A DNA stretch of 58,641 nucleotides from a virus. The DNA is taken from positions 1-58,641 of IMG/VR virus record IMGVR_UViG_3300036401_000325; one strand, 5' to 3'. Below, piece by piece: positions 46,688 to 53,952 of the stretch. Under the pieces are notes generated by a model. That model did no database searches, was not told the origin of the DNA, and saw nothing but the letters and a program-made list of their open reading frames with translations. A program made the translations under genes and the position numbers. Positions within the stretch are counted from its first letter, which is position 1. Every line of letters starts with the position of its first letter.

Positions 46688-46743
46688 AGCAACGTGTGCT
46701 CGCTATCCGAAAAGACCCCGACAAGAAAGAGGCAATCCGTTGA
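46684..46743 (+). CDS. 19-aa micro-ORF C in junction repeat
   Basis: MKQRVLAIRKDPDKKEAIR. Starts by GTGA overlap, ends by TTGA overlap. Identical length and similar sequence to micro-ORFs A and B. AAGAAAGAGG near its end precedes TTG 46740. Confidence 0.5.
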   Translation: MKQRVLAIRKDPDKKEAIR

Positions 46744-47075
46744 CTCAGCAAGAGATCGACATGGTCGAAGACGAGGAAGGTGCTCGGTGGCAGGAGCGCA
46801 TCGAGCAAACGATCCGACGCGCGGGCCTCATGCCGTGTGATGCCTCTGGATGTGATAGCGGTGACCCGCTCGACTGGAGCGACACGCAAATCGGTCACGC
46901 TTTGAACGAGCAAAATGACCGTATCGATGAGCTGCGAATGATGCTGGCGCGCGCCCTGGGCACGATCGTGGGACTGCGTGCGCATGTGCCCGTCGGGCAC
47001 TCCGCGCGAGACGCTGCAGACGAGTGTGCCGATGCTTGCACGAAAGTGCTGGAACAAGGTGGCGCCGATCTATGA
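46740..47075 (+). CDS. Hypothetical helical protein
   Basis: 111 aa from TTG 46740 (MTQQEIDMVEDEEGARWQER). Helical, with ALNEQNDRIDELRMMLARAL and a C-terminal Asp/Cys-containing segment. Coupled to the 38-aa zinc peptide. The function is unknown. Confidence 0.55.
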   Translation: MTQQEIDMVEDEEGARWQERIEQTIRRAGLMPCDASGCDSGDPLDWSDTQIGHALNEQNDRIDELRMMLARALGTIVGLRAHVPVGHSARDAADECADACTKVLEQGGADL

Positions 47076-47188
47076 AAGACCAGCCCCGCCCCGTGAAGCA
47101 TTCCGTCCACCGGGCCGCCGACTACTGGCGCTGCTATGCCTGCGGCGCGCTCCACTCTTGGAGGATGACCCGATGCCCGAATCGCTGA
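47072..47188 (+). CDS. 38-aa zinc-knuckle peptide with MKDQ/VKH tag
   Basis: MKDQPRPVKHSVHRAADYWR then CYACGALHSWRMTRCPNR. The tag equals that of the 45799 gene, and CxxC plus a later Cys may bind zinc. ATG overlaps the previous stop (ATGA). Overlaps the next gene by 16 nt. Confidence 0.5.
   Translation: MKDQPRPVKHSVHRAADYWRCYACGALHSWRMTRCPNR
47073..47104 (+). repeat. 32-nt junction repeat, copy 2
   Basis: Matches 45812-45843 at 29 of 32 positions. It encodes the same KDQxRPVKH peptide in both genes. Confidence 0.7.
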
Positions 47189-47526
47189 ATGTCCCGATGC
47201 CAAGTGACACCGACGTCGAAGACATCTGCGAACGGATCCGCGCCTTGCAGGCCGCGACTGCCGGGGGAGCGCCGGGCCTCACGGTCGCCGTCCGTTCCGC
47301 CATCCACAAGCGCGATGTCGAAATCTCCGCTCTCCGCTCGCAACTGGGGCGTGCGATGGAGGCGTTGCGGGTCGTCTCTCAGGCGCCCGCATACGAGGCA
47401 TGGGCTCGCGAACTCTGCGCACAGGACCCATCGATACCGATGAAACTGACGATGCGAGTCGACGAGTTCATTCCGATGCTGGACCTCCTCCGCGAGCTTG
47501 CCGGCGGCGAAGGAGAACCCAAGTGA
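47173..47526 (+). CDS. Hypothetical helical protein
   Basis: 117 aa from ATG 47173, GGAGGATGACCCG just upstream. Helical (VEDICERIRALQAATAGGAP; KRDVEISALRSQLGRAMEAL; FIPMLDLLRELAGG). The function is unknown. Confidence 0.6.
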   Translation: MPESLNVPMPSDTDVEDICERIRALQAATAGGAPGLTVAVRSAIHKRDVEISALRSQLGRAMEALRVVSQAPAYEAWARELCAQDPSIPMKLTMRVDEFIPMLDLLRELAGGEGEPK

Positions 47527-47711
47527 GCTACATGACGTTCGGCGACAGTCTGGTAATGCTCCTGCGTTGCACCCCAGGGACGCCGCTGCATGCCATCGCG
47601 AGGTCCGCGGCAAGGCGAGTGGTCACGGAGCTCTATTACGCGGAATGTCGCGAGGCTCAAAAGCGCCGCGATAAGTGGCTGGCAATCATCAACCGAGACA
47701 GCGGCACTTGA
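47523..47711 (+). CDS. Small hypothetical protein
   Basis: 62 aa from GTG 47523 (GTGA). MSYMTFGDSLVMLLRCTPGT then a basic helix (AIARSAARRVVTELYYAECR). The function is unknown. Confidence 0.5.
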   Translation: MSYMTFGDSLVMLLRCTPGTPLHAIARSAARRVVTELYYAECREAQKRRDKWLAIINRDSGT

Positions 47712-47738
47712 GCTTGCCGGCGGCGAAGGGGGGACGTG

Positions 47739-47888
47739 ATGCTAAGGCGCTCTCTCATCATGACCGGTATCGGTTGGGTCCTCAGCGGCTCCGGTATGTT
47801 CCTTCATGCTCACTCGTTCCTGTGGCTCGGCGGGATCGCGCTCGGGATGGGCGGAGCGATGCTTGCCGAGTGGCTGGGGGAGACTTGA
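47739..47888 (+). CDS. Small two-span membrane protein
   Basis: 49 aa: MLRRSLIMTGIGWVLSGSGM, then FLHAHSFLWLGGIALGMGGA and MLAEWLGET. Two short hydrophobic spans, N-terminal positive charges. AAGGGGGGACG lies just upstream; a GTG three bases earlier is in frame. Could be a holin-like or other membrane protein of the rightward operon. Confidence 0.55.
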   Translation: MLRRSLIMTGIGWVLSGSGMFLHAHSFLWLGGIALGMGGAMLAEWLGET

Positions 47889-47922
47889 CCCGCATCCTCC
47901 CCAAGTCGGGCCGGGGCGGGGA

Positions 47923-48111
47923 GTGACCGACCTGCCGCGTCTCGTCCGCGCCTGCCGCGGTGTCATCGCAGAGAGAGACCTCGTCACGCCGTGCTGTCGC
48001 CTCACGCCGGAGCTGCGCGCGTACCTGCTTTGGTGCCCGTGCGGGAAGGCGTACGGGAAGCTGGCGGAGTTGGTAGCCGTCGAACGCAAAACGCCCCCTG
48101 CCACGCCGTAG
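47923..48111 (+). CDS. Small Cys-containing protein, last rightward gene
   Basis: 62 aa from GTG 47923. PCCRLTPELRAYLLWCPCGK gives four Cys for zinc. A 13-aa ORF (TTG 47885) bridges it to the previous gene. It ends inside the convergent hairpin. The function is unknown. Confidence 0.5.
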   Translation: MTDLPRLVRACRGVIAERDLVTPCCRLTPELRAYLLWCPCGKAYGKLAELVAVERKTPPATP

Positions 48112-48124
48112 CGCAACAGGGGGC
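48093..48124. terminator. Convergent hairpin terminator
   Basis: GCCCCCTG (48093-48100) pairs with CAGGGGGC (48117-48124). On the minus strand it is followed by GTTTTG, favouring leftward termination. It separates the rightward early operon from the leftward fibre/lysis operon. Confidence 0.6.
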
Positions 48125-48161
48125 AATTCCGACCGAGGACGGGCGGGGGCTACGAATGCGG

Positions 48162-48704
48162 TCACTCGCCACCCGGCCGCGACGGCATTCTCCGTCTCGG
48201 CGGCGCCAGCGGGTCCGACCCAAGTTCCCGCTGTGCGATCAACCCCTGCACTTGACGGAATCGTTCCGGTCCAGACAGGCCAGCGATCTCCAAGTGGATC
48301 GCGCCAGCGTCGCTACGGATCTCATGACGGGTCGAGCGGATGTCCTCATGCAGGTCGTCGGCGACGGTGTTGAGCTGTTGCGGGAGCGCAGCAATCCCGG
48401 ACACGAGCTGGCGAAGTAGCTCCGTCTGCTTCGTCTGTTCGATCAGGCTTTGGCGAGCCAGGTGCGCTTCGGTGCGCTCCTCTTCCTGCTCCTGCAATTT
48501 CTCGACGACGACGGCCGCCACTGAGGACGGGGACATGCTGCGCTTATACGCGGGCACGTTCATATAAGAAGGCGGCTCGGGCGGTCGCTCCGGTCGCTGT
48601 ATGACCGTGCGCCACACAGACGGCCCGTACTTGACGAGCAGGCCGCCAACAGCCGTGGCGGACATGACGAGGCCGGTGACGAAACCGGTATCGGTGGGGC
48701 TCAC
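48162..48704 (-). CDS. Inner-membrane spanin-like protein
   Basis: 180 aa. One N-terminal membrane span (TGFVTGLVMSATAVGGLLV) followed by a Pro-rich linker and a long coiled coil (VVVEKLQEQEEERTEAHLAR; LRQLVSGIAALPQQLNTVAD). The layout (short N-inside span plus periplasmic coil) is that of i-spanins, and it is the last gene after the amidase. GTG 48704 (GTGA). The role is inferred. Confidence 0.55.
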   Translation of the reverse strand: MSPTDTGFVTGLVMSATAVGGLLVKYGPSVWRTVIQRPERPPEPPSYMNVPAYKRSMSPSSVAAVVVEKLQEQEEERTEAHLARQSLIEQTKQTELLRQLVSGIAALPQQLNTVADDLHEDIRSTRHEIRSDAGAIHLEIAGLSGPERFRQVQGLIAQRELGSDPLAPPRRRMPSRPGGE

Positions 48705-48985
48705 AGCTTCCGTCCTTTCGCCTCTTCGGCCGCCTTCACGAGATCCGCCGTCACCGCGCGAAACTTGTGCGACGACTCCGACGACTTCGCGATCTCGACC
48801 GGCGTGAACTGCTCAAGCTCGGAGTCCAGCATGGTCACCAATTCCGAGAGCGAACGAATGATCGCGATGAGGTCCACGCGAATCGAGCGCGGGTCCTTGT
48901 CGTACGCCTTCGTGGACGTCTCGATGTGGGCACGCGCGTTCGCGGCCTTTTCGCGGAGCTCGTGGAGGAAGCGTGCGGCGCTCAT
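48701..48985 (-). CDS. Small helical protein between amidase and spanin-like gene
   Basis: 94 aa from ATG 48985, wholly helical (ARFLHELREKAANARAHIET; LIAIIRSLSELVTMLDSELE). No membrane span. Could be a regulator in the lysis cassette. Coupled on both sides. Confidence 0.55.
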   Translation of the reverse strand: MSAARFLHELREKAANARAHIETSTKAYDKDPRSIRVDLIAIIRSLSELVTMLDSELEQFTPVEIAKSSESSHKFRAVTADLVKAAEEAKGRKL

Positions 48986-49659
48986 GCGGCAGGCTCGGGA
49001 GGCAACGGGAACGGCTCGACCTCCGCCGGTTGCATCAACGTGACGAACTCGGCCAGCGGAAAGCCATCGCCGGGGTCCGTGTGCGAGATGTCGCCATGCG
49101 CGGGAGGCAGGCCGTACAGCCCGCCGTTCCGCCATGCGCCGTTGCACATCGCGTGAGTCGTGACGCCACCGACTAGGCCGCTGAGGGTGCCAGTGATGTG
49201 CTTCTGACGGATGAGCGAATCTCGCAAGCACGCGGCCGTCTGCTCTTCGTCGAGCATGACGAGTGGCAAGCCGAAGAACGTCGCCGCTTTCGCCATGTGG
49301 ATGGCCGCTAACCGGAGCATCGACATGTTCGGTATGCTGAGCCACTCGGGCTGGGTTTCGCGCGCGTAGCCGGCCAATTCTACTGAGTACGTGTCCCAAT
49401 TGGCCGCCCCGCACGCCCACGCGATGTGCTGTGGCTCGACGCATCCGATGACGTGCGACTGGTCGACGCAGACGTGGGCGGATGCTTGCGGCGCTCCCGA
49501 CGACGCGAACCAGCCGGCCACGGAGCTAGCGGTGGTCGGCTTGTTGGGCGCTTCCATCGAGTGCACGCAAAGCAAATTTGCGACGCGCGGCTCGTTCGGT
49601 GAAACCCAAGTCCAGTGGCGCGCTTGGACGAACGGGATTGAGTCGAAGGGGAAGGTCAT
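48982..49659 (-). CDS. N-acetylmuramoyl-L-alanine amidase (endolysin)
   Basis: 225 aa from ATG 49659. Amidase_2/PGRP-type layout: LLCVHSMEAPNKPTTASSVA (zinc His), SAHVCVDQSHVIGCVEPQHI and AWACGAANWDTYSVELAGYA, with a later VGGVTTHAMCNGAW His and GDISHTDPGDGFPL, the usual HxDPGxxF end. It cleaves the peptide from the sugar backbone of peptidoglycan at lysis. No signal peptide. Coupled to a tiny membrane gene upstream. Confidence 0.88.
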   Translation of the reverse strand: MTFPFDSIPFVQARHWTWVSPNEPRVANLLCVHSMEAPNKPTTASSVAGWFASSGAPQASAHVCVDQSHVIGCVEPQHIAWACGAANWDTYSVELAGYARETQPEWLSIPNMSMLRLAAIHMAKAATFFGLPLVMLDEEQTAACLRDSLIRQKHITGTLSGLVGGVTTHAMCNGAWRNGGLYGLPPAHGDISHTDPGDGFPLAEFVTLMQPAEVEPFPLPPEPAA

Positions 49660-49766
49660 GCTCGCCGCTCCCGCCACAACGCGCGGCAGTCCTCGAACAG
49701 CCCGACGCCGAACAGGATGACGACGCCGAGCAACGAGAACGAGCGAGAGCGGTGCGCGAGTTTCAT
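49656..49766 (-). CDS. Tiny single-span membrane protein, lysis region
   Basis: 36 aa: MKLAHRSRSFSLLGVVILFG then VGLFEDCRALWRERRA. One hydrophobic segment between basic ends. ATGA overlaps both the upstream lipoprotein and the amidase. Next to the amidase, it might assist or control lysis. Confidence 0.5.
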   Translation of the reverse strand: MKLAHRSRSFSLLGVVILFGVGLFEDCRALWRERRA

Positions 49767-50008
49767 GGCTCCGCCGTTCGCTTCACCGGCTTCCTCATCC
49801 CGAGGTCCCCGATCGGCATGTCGGAATCGCAGCCGCTCATCGAGCAGTGGTAATTTTCGTCGCAGCACGTGTGAGTGGAGTCGAACGGCATGCACGAGAC
49901 GCGAAGGGCGCCACACGGCATCTCGGTCCCAGGCCCTGTCTTGGGGCCGGGAATGCCGTAACAGCCGACGAAGGCGAGGGCGACGGCGGCAAGAACGAGT
50001 GCCCTCAC
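49763..50008 (-). CDS. Small Cys-rich lipoprotein
   Basis: 81 aa. Signal peptide MRALVLAAVALAFVGC with a lipobox Cys at 16, then a Cys-rich domain (MPCGALRVSCMPF; HTCCDENYHCSMSGC). A small lipoprotein just before the amidase could serve as an o-spanin, but the Cys pattern is more like myxobacterial secreted proteins. The role is unknown. Confidence 0.6.
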   Translation of the reverse strand: MRALVLAAVALAFVGCYGIPGPKTGPGTEMPCGALRVSCMPFDSTHTCCDENYHCSMSGCDSDMPIGDLGMRKPVKRTAEP

Positions 50009-50823
50009 GGCTTCCGCGTCCTCCGCGACGTCCGCGATCCCGAATGGCCCTTCATCGCCGCTTTCGCCGGAGACAGCGACGCCATGTGCCGCGAGAATTC
50101 CTGCGACGCCTGCCCGCTCGTGTCTATCAGGATGTCGTAACCTCCGGGAGTTCTGGCCGGCGCGATCTGCCCGTTCAGCTTGTTCAAGTAGTCGGTGGGT
50201 CCAGTTGCGGCCGACGAAAAATAGGACGGCAAAAGGAAGTTGCTCACCTTGATCTTCGTCCCGCCGACGTCCTTCTCATATTCGTCTGCTTCGACGGCGT
50301 CGCACGCTTCCAATGCGCGCATGTTCCCGTCGTTCGTCTGCGTCCACAGCGTGCACGTCGGGTCCAGCACCATCTCACAGAGCTCGTGCGAAAGCGTCGT
50401 CGAGACGTTCCCGCCGTCCTCTTTCGTCGTCTTCGCGAACACGAACCCGCGCGGCTTACCTTGCGCGTCGGTGTCATGATAGCCAAGCGCCCCGGGCTGG
50501 TCCGACGTGTCGAAGATGCCCATCTGATACGCCTTCGGATCCTCGACACCGTTCAGATTCGCCTCCACGGTAGGCGGCACCTTTTCCCATGCGGTCGCAA
50601 ACTCGTCGCGGATCTGCGCGGCACACGCCGTCACCATGTTGAGGAACTCGGCGGGACCGATGACGGTCGAGTGATTCGTAACTTGGATCAGCATGGCCTT
50701 CGCTTTCGTAGGAGTCGGGGCAGGAGCGGGAACCGGATGCGCTACCGGCGCGGGCTTGACGGTCGTGACGAACGACACAGAGCCATCGGGATGAGTCGTT
50801 GGGAGAGACGTCGTGATCTTCAT
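50005..50823 (-). CDS. Metalloprotease-like protein (HELCE motif)
   Basis: 272 aa. A Pro/Ala linker at about 20-43 is followed by a domain with STTLSHELCEMVLDPTCTLW and later ALEACDAVEADEYE and VSNFLLPSYF. This SHELxExxxDP plus CDxVExDxY pattern recurs in phage and bacterial proteins and looks like a zinc metalloprotease variant, but catalysis is unproven. The tail is basic (SGSRTSRRTRKP). No signal peptide. Located between secreted proteins; it may be virion- or lysis-associated. Confidence 0.6.
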   Translation of the reverse strand: MKITTSLPTTHPDGSVSFVTTVKPAPVAHPVPAPAPTPTKAKAMLIQVTNHSTVIGPAEFLNMVTACAAQIRDEFATAWEKVPPTVEANLNGVEDPKAYQMGIFDTSDQPGALGYHDTDAQGKPRGFVFAKTTKEDGGNVSTTLSHELCEMVLDPTCTLWTQTNDGNMRALEACDAVEADEYEKDVGGTKIKVSNFLLPSYFSSAATGPTDYLNKLNGQIAPARTPGGYDILIDTSGQASQEFSRHMASLSPAKAAMKGHSGSRTSRRTRKP

Positions 50824-51113
50824 TTGCACTCCACGTTGCAGGTCGTGACCTTGGCGATGCAGTCGATCCCGGGCGCCGAAAGGTTCTTCGCGGCGGCTTC
50901 GCAGACGGCCACGCAGTGCGCTTCGTCGAGCGGGTTCGTGCATGCCGACTGAGCCTGAGCGCACGCCGTCGAGCAGTCGTCGGGATTCTGGACGGGAGGA
51001 GGCGGAGGCGCGGGAGCGACAACCGGAGCCGGGGCAGGCGCGAGACCGGGCTGCGCGTTGCAGGTGCTCGTCGAGCTCATCGCCGCAAGCGCCATCCAAG
51101 CTAGTGTGCGCAT
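50820..51113 (-). CDS. Secreted Cys-rich protein
   Basis: 97 aa. N-terminal signal (MRTLAWMALAAMSSTSTCNA), Pro/Ala linker, then eight Cys (DDCSTACAQAQSACTNPLDE; HCVAVCE; DCIAKVTTCNVEC) spaced as in small disulfide proteins common in Myxococcota. The role is unknown. Confidence 0.6.
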   Translation of the reverse strand: MRTLAWMALAAMSSTSTCNAQPGLAPAPAPVVAPAPPPPPVQNPDDCSTACAQAQSACTNPLDEAHCVAVCEAAAKNLSAPGIDCIAKVTTCNVECK

Positions 51114-51343
51114 GCCGCCCTCGGTGCCGCGTTCTTAGCTTGTTCGATGTAAGGAGCTAGCTGTTCCACGGTCTGGCAGGCGCCCTTGACCGAGAAGGCG
51201 CGGGCGTTGGCGGCCTTCGCGTGATCGGCCAAGCAAAGCACTTGCGCGATCTTCGTCACGTCGTCGGCGATGTCGGTGACCGTCTTCCACTGGGACGGCG
51301 AGCAACCGAGCGCGAGGAGCGGCAGCCAAAACCAGCGCCTCAC
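51101..51343 (-). CDS. Small lipoprotein
   Basis: 80 aa from GTG 51343. MRRWFWLPLLALGCSPSQWK has a classic lipobox (LALGC). The rest is helical with three Cys. Second gene after the holin-like gene; o-spanin is a possible role. Coupled (GTGA). Confidence 0.6.
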   Translation of the reverse strand: MRRWFWLPLLALGCSPSQWKTVTDIADDVTKIAQVLCLADHAKAANARAFSVKGACQTVEQLAPYIEQAKNAAPRAACAH

Positions 51344-51537
51344 GGCTGCACCTTCGGCGCTTCCTTCCCCAGCGGCGGCATCGAATATCGCTGCACGAGG
51401 GAATTCACCGTGCCGAGGAAGCCCATGATCGACGCGGCGAGCCCGGCCGACACGTGTGGGAAGTAGGGCAGGAATGAGGCCGCGCCCGCAGTGAGGACCG
51501 CGAGGGCGATGGTTAGCTTGTGTTCGTTGAGGTTCAT
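51340..51537 (-). CDS. Holin-like two-span membrane protein
   Basis: 65 aa. Two hydrophobic segments (LTIALAVLTAGAAS with FLPYF; SAGLAASIMGFLGTVNSLV) separated by a short turn, charged C-terminus. Size and topology fit a class II holin or phage-hole-type protein. First of the lysis run in the transcription direction, ahead of lipoproteins and amidase. Confidence 0.6.
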   Translation of the reverse strand: MNLNEHKLTIALAVLTAGAASFLPYFPHVSAGLAASIMGFLGTVNSLVQRYSMPPLGKEAPKVQP

Positions 51538-51549
51538 GAGGGAGTCCTT

Positions 51550-52539
51550 TCACTTCACAGAAACGGACCAGGACGCTTGACCGGTCACGAATCCGACGAC
51601 GTTGCACATCTCCGCCGTCTGCACCTGGTTCGCATACCGGAGCGTCGCGGCCGTGGTGTTGTTGATGTCGCATTCCCAGGAGAGCGAGTCGCCAGCGGCG
51701 AAGCGGAGCGGCGTCGTCGTGCTCGTAAACCAAGCGACTTCCGGCTCCTCCCATGTCTTCGCCGAATAGACCTGCGCGCCATTGAACGAGACGCGCTCCT
51801 CGGTAGTGTGGGCGTGGAAGTGTCCGGCAAGCTGCACAACGTCGATCGGAAGACCCGCCACGACGGACGCCTTGATGGTCTGTTTGGTTCCCGAAGGAAC
51901 CGCCATCCCCAGTCCTCCTGCAAATTGCAGAGCTGACAGAGGTTTCGAGGATACCGCCACTATGTGCAAGTTGATCCACGCTTCCACCAGCGTTGGCGCG
52001 TTCCCCGTATTGATCGCATGTGCCGCAACCACGAAAGCGTCGCGCTGTAAGTGAATCGCCGCCCCGTCGAGCTCCGGAGCGATGGCTCCGAATTCGACTG
52101 ATTCCCGAGGAGCTTGCGCGAGGAAAAGAGCCGGGTTGATGAGCGCGCTCGACGCATCGGTCACGCCGATCGAAGCATTGTAAAGGCCAAGATGGTGCAT
52201 CCCGGAGCGTTCGCTCACGTCGTAACCGGCGATGAAGATCGCATCGTGAACGCCGACGACCTCGTACGTCAGCGTCTCCTGACCGGGCTGAAGAATGAAC
52301 CTCTCCAGCGCGGCAGGGTTGTCGTAGTTATCGGGGCCGTAGCGCAACTGCACGACGCTTGGATCGGTGGGTGGCACAAGACACGCATCGTCGCCCGCGT
52401 AGGCCGTGTGGAGGTCGCAGCTCGCCTCGGTGGGCGCTCCCGAGTCCGTGGCTAGGTCTACCGATGCCGCGTGTGATGAAGAACCTCCGCATGCGGCGAG
52501 CAGCAGCGCTAGTCCGGCTATGTTCTTGGCGTGGCCCAT
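51550..52539 (-). CDS. Lipoprotein with PHM-like copper monooxygenase fold
   Basis: 329 aa. Lipobox LLLAACGG near residue 17. The remainder resembles the two-domain peptidylglycine/dopamine monooxygenase core: MHHLGLY (HH115-116), AAHAINTGN (H174), GHFHAHTT (H240/H242), FAAGDSLSWECDINNTT and AEMCNVVG (M311), matching the positions of the copper ligands known for the family. A hydroxylating or copper-binding surface protein. Such domains are frequent in myxobacteria but surprising in a phage fibre/lysis operon. It may be a lysogenic-conversion gene. Confidence 0.7.
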   Translation of the reverse strand: MGHAKNIAGLALLLAACGGSSSHAASVDLATDSGAPTEASCDLHTAYAGDDACLVPPTDPSVVQLRYGPDNYDNPAALERFILQPGQETLTYEVVGVHDAIFIAGYDVSERSGMHHLGLYNASIGVTDASSALINPALFLAQAPRESVEFGAIAPELDGAAIHLQRDAFVVAAHAINTGNAPTLVEAWINLHIVAVSSKPLSALQFAGGLGMAVPSGTKQTIKASVVAGLPIDVVQLAGHFHAHTTEERVSFNGAQVYSAKTWEEPEVAWFTSTTTPLRFAAGDSLSWECDINNTTAATLRYANQVQTAEMCNVVGFVTGQASWSVSVK

Positions 52540-53765
52540 GAGTAGTCCATGTCGAACCAATCGACCTCAAGGCGCCGTGCGTTCGTGCCCGCGCTCTTAG
52601 TGATTTCTAGGCATGGCCACATGATATTGGTCGGCATCGTGCCGGTGCCGACTGGGTTGACCATGTCGTCAATGTAGATGTTGCACGTGGTTGTGCCGGC
52701 TGCCTTCGTGACGCGAAAGATGTGATAGGTCGCCGTGCCCATCACGACAGTGGACGTCACCGCGGTAACGACGTTTCCGGCGCCACCGCTGCACGTCTTG
52801 ACCAGGATATGCGTGTCCGCGTTCGCGTCGACTTCCGCCCAGAAACCATTTGCCGGAGCACCGTTCAGCGTGTCGCTGAGACCTACGATGATCTTGTAGC
52901 TGTCGACGGCCCCGCTGACTGCGTCCGCAAGCGCGAACTTGACCTCGAACCACATCGGATTTCCGCTCGTTGGCGTGACGCTGGTGCCGCTGGGAGCGGT
53001 CGATCCGGAGATCGCCGTGCAACTTCCCGCAGTGTTCGCGCCAGTCGACAGCAACAACAGCCCCACCTCCGTCGCCGTATTCGTGCCAATAGTTAGTCCG
53101 GTCGCCGCATTTGCGTTGGTGGCCACCCACCCGACCTCGCCCATCGTCCCAACATAGAGCACCGCCGAAACGAAGTTAGCCGTATTGGGCGCAGAAAAGT
53201 CGCACCGGAATCCGAAGGTCGCGGCGCTGCGACCGCGTTGGTGCATATGATCGCGACGAGTCAGGTGAGGAGAAGTACCTACGGTTGCCGGATAGGCGAT
53301 ATCTGCCGGCGCCGTCGCGCTCGTGTGCGGATTCGCGAACGTGAGCGCCGTAGTGCCGACAGTGATCGATGCCGCGGCCAGGTTGATTGTCCACGCGCTG
53401 TTCGCGTTCGCTGTGCCGAGCGCGACCGCTACGTTGCAGCCAGCAATCTTCGCCGCCGTGTCCGCCGCCGTGATGCGGGTCAGAACCGCCGACGTGCCGG
53501 CATCGCCGAGCGTCGTAACCGTGTAGATGCCGTTCTGGAGGCCGCTTGCCTGGTCTTTGACGAGCACGATGTCGTTCGCTGCTGGCGTCTGTCCGTCGAT
53601 CGCGGCGAGTGCGCCGTGCGCGGTGATGGTGAAGGTTGCGCCGACTCCGAGCGTGCCGTTTGAGTAGGTGCCGGCGGCCAGCGCCGCAGTCGTCGCGTAG
53701 TTTGCGATGATGACGCCGCGCAAATTCTGTCGCGGTAGCGCTTCGGTTGTTTTGTACGTAGTCAT
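52518..53765 (-). CDS. Tail fibre protein
   Basis: 415 aa. Residues about 21-143 have the fibre module VLVKDQASGLQNGIYTVTTL then LTRITAADTAA and a GTTALTF strand, followed by a beta-sandwich-like C-terminus (NPMWFEVKFALADAVSGAVD; NGFWAEVDANADTHILVK) possibly carbohydrate-binding. Last of the fibre genes before the PHM-like lipoprotein, which it overlaps by 22 nt. Likely binds the host receptor. Confidence 0.72.
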   Translation of the reverse strand: MTTYKTTEALPRQNLRGVIIANYATTAALAAGTYSNGTLGVGATFTITAHGALAAIDGQTPAANDIVLVKDQASGLQNGIYTVTTLGDAGTSAVLTRITAADTAAKIAGCNVAVALGTANANSAWTINLAAASITVGTTALTFANPHTSATAPADIAYPATVGTSPHLTRRDHMHQRGRSAATFGFRCDFSAPNTANFVSAVLYVGTMGEVGWVATNANAATGLTIGTNTATEVGLLLLSTGANTAGSCTAISGSTAPSGTSVTPTSGNPMWFEVKFALADAVSGAVDSYKIIVGLSDTLNGAPANGFWAEVDANADTHILVKTCSGGAGNVVTAVTSTVVMGTATYHIFRVTKAAGTTTCNIYIDDMVNPVGTGTMPTNIMWPCLEITKSAGTNARRLEVDWFDMDYSWATPRT

Positions 53766-53778
53766 GGTGAAACGTCCT

Positions 53779-53952
53779 TCATCCGTCCACGAGATCGGAG
53801 GCGTCGGTGTCGTCGACAATCACGGAAGCGTCGGTGTCGTCGACGATGGCGTTCGCCGGGATCCCGCCACCGTCGTCCTGAAAAAGCTCGACATCCGCCG
53901 CCGCAAGCGCGTGCGCCACCGTCGCCCGTTGCGCGACCATCCACTGGTTCAC
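53779..53952 (-). CDS. Small acidic fibre-region protein with tandem repeat
   Basis: 57 aa from GTG 53952 (GTGA overlap with the previous stop). Helical N-terminus (MNQWMVAQRATVAHALAAAD), acidic C-terminus with two copies of a VDDTDAS unit. It could be a fibre chaperone or attachment helper. The function is unknown. Confidence 0.45.
   Translation of the reverse strand: MNQWMVAQRATVAHALAAADVELFQDDGGGIPANAIVDDTDASVIVDDTDASDLVDG

Noticed and set aside
44793-47104. Repeats taken as a CRISPR array or direct-repeat minisatellite
   Set aside because: Repeat spacing is irregular (about 250-450 nt) with full genes between copies, and repeats are coding and lie at gene junctions.
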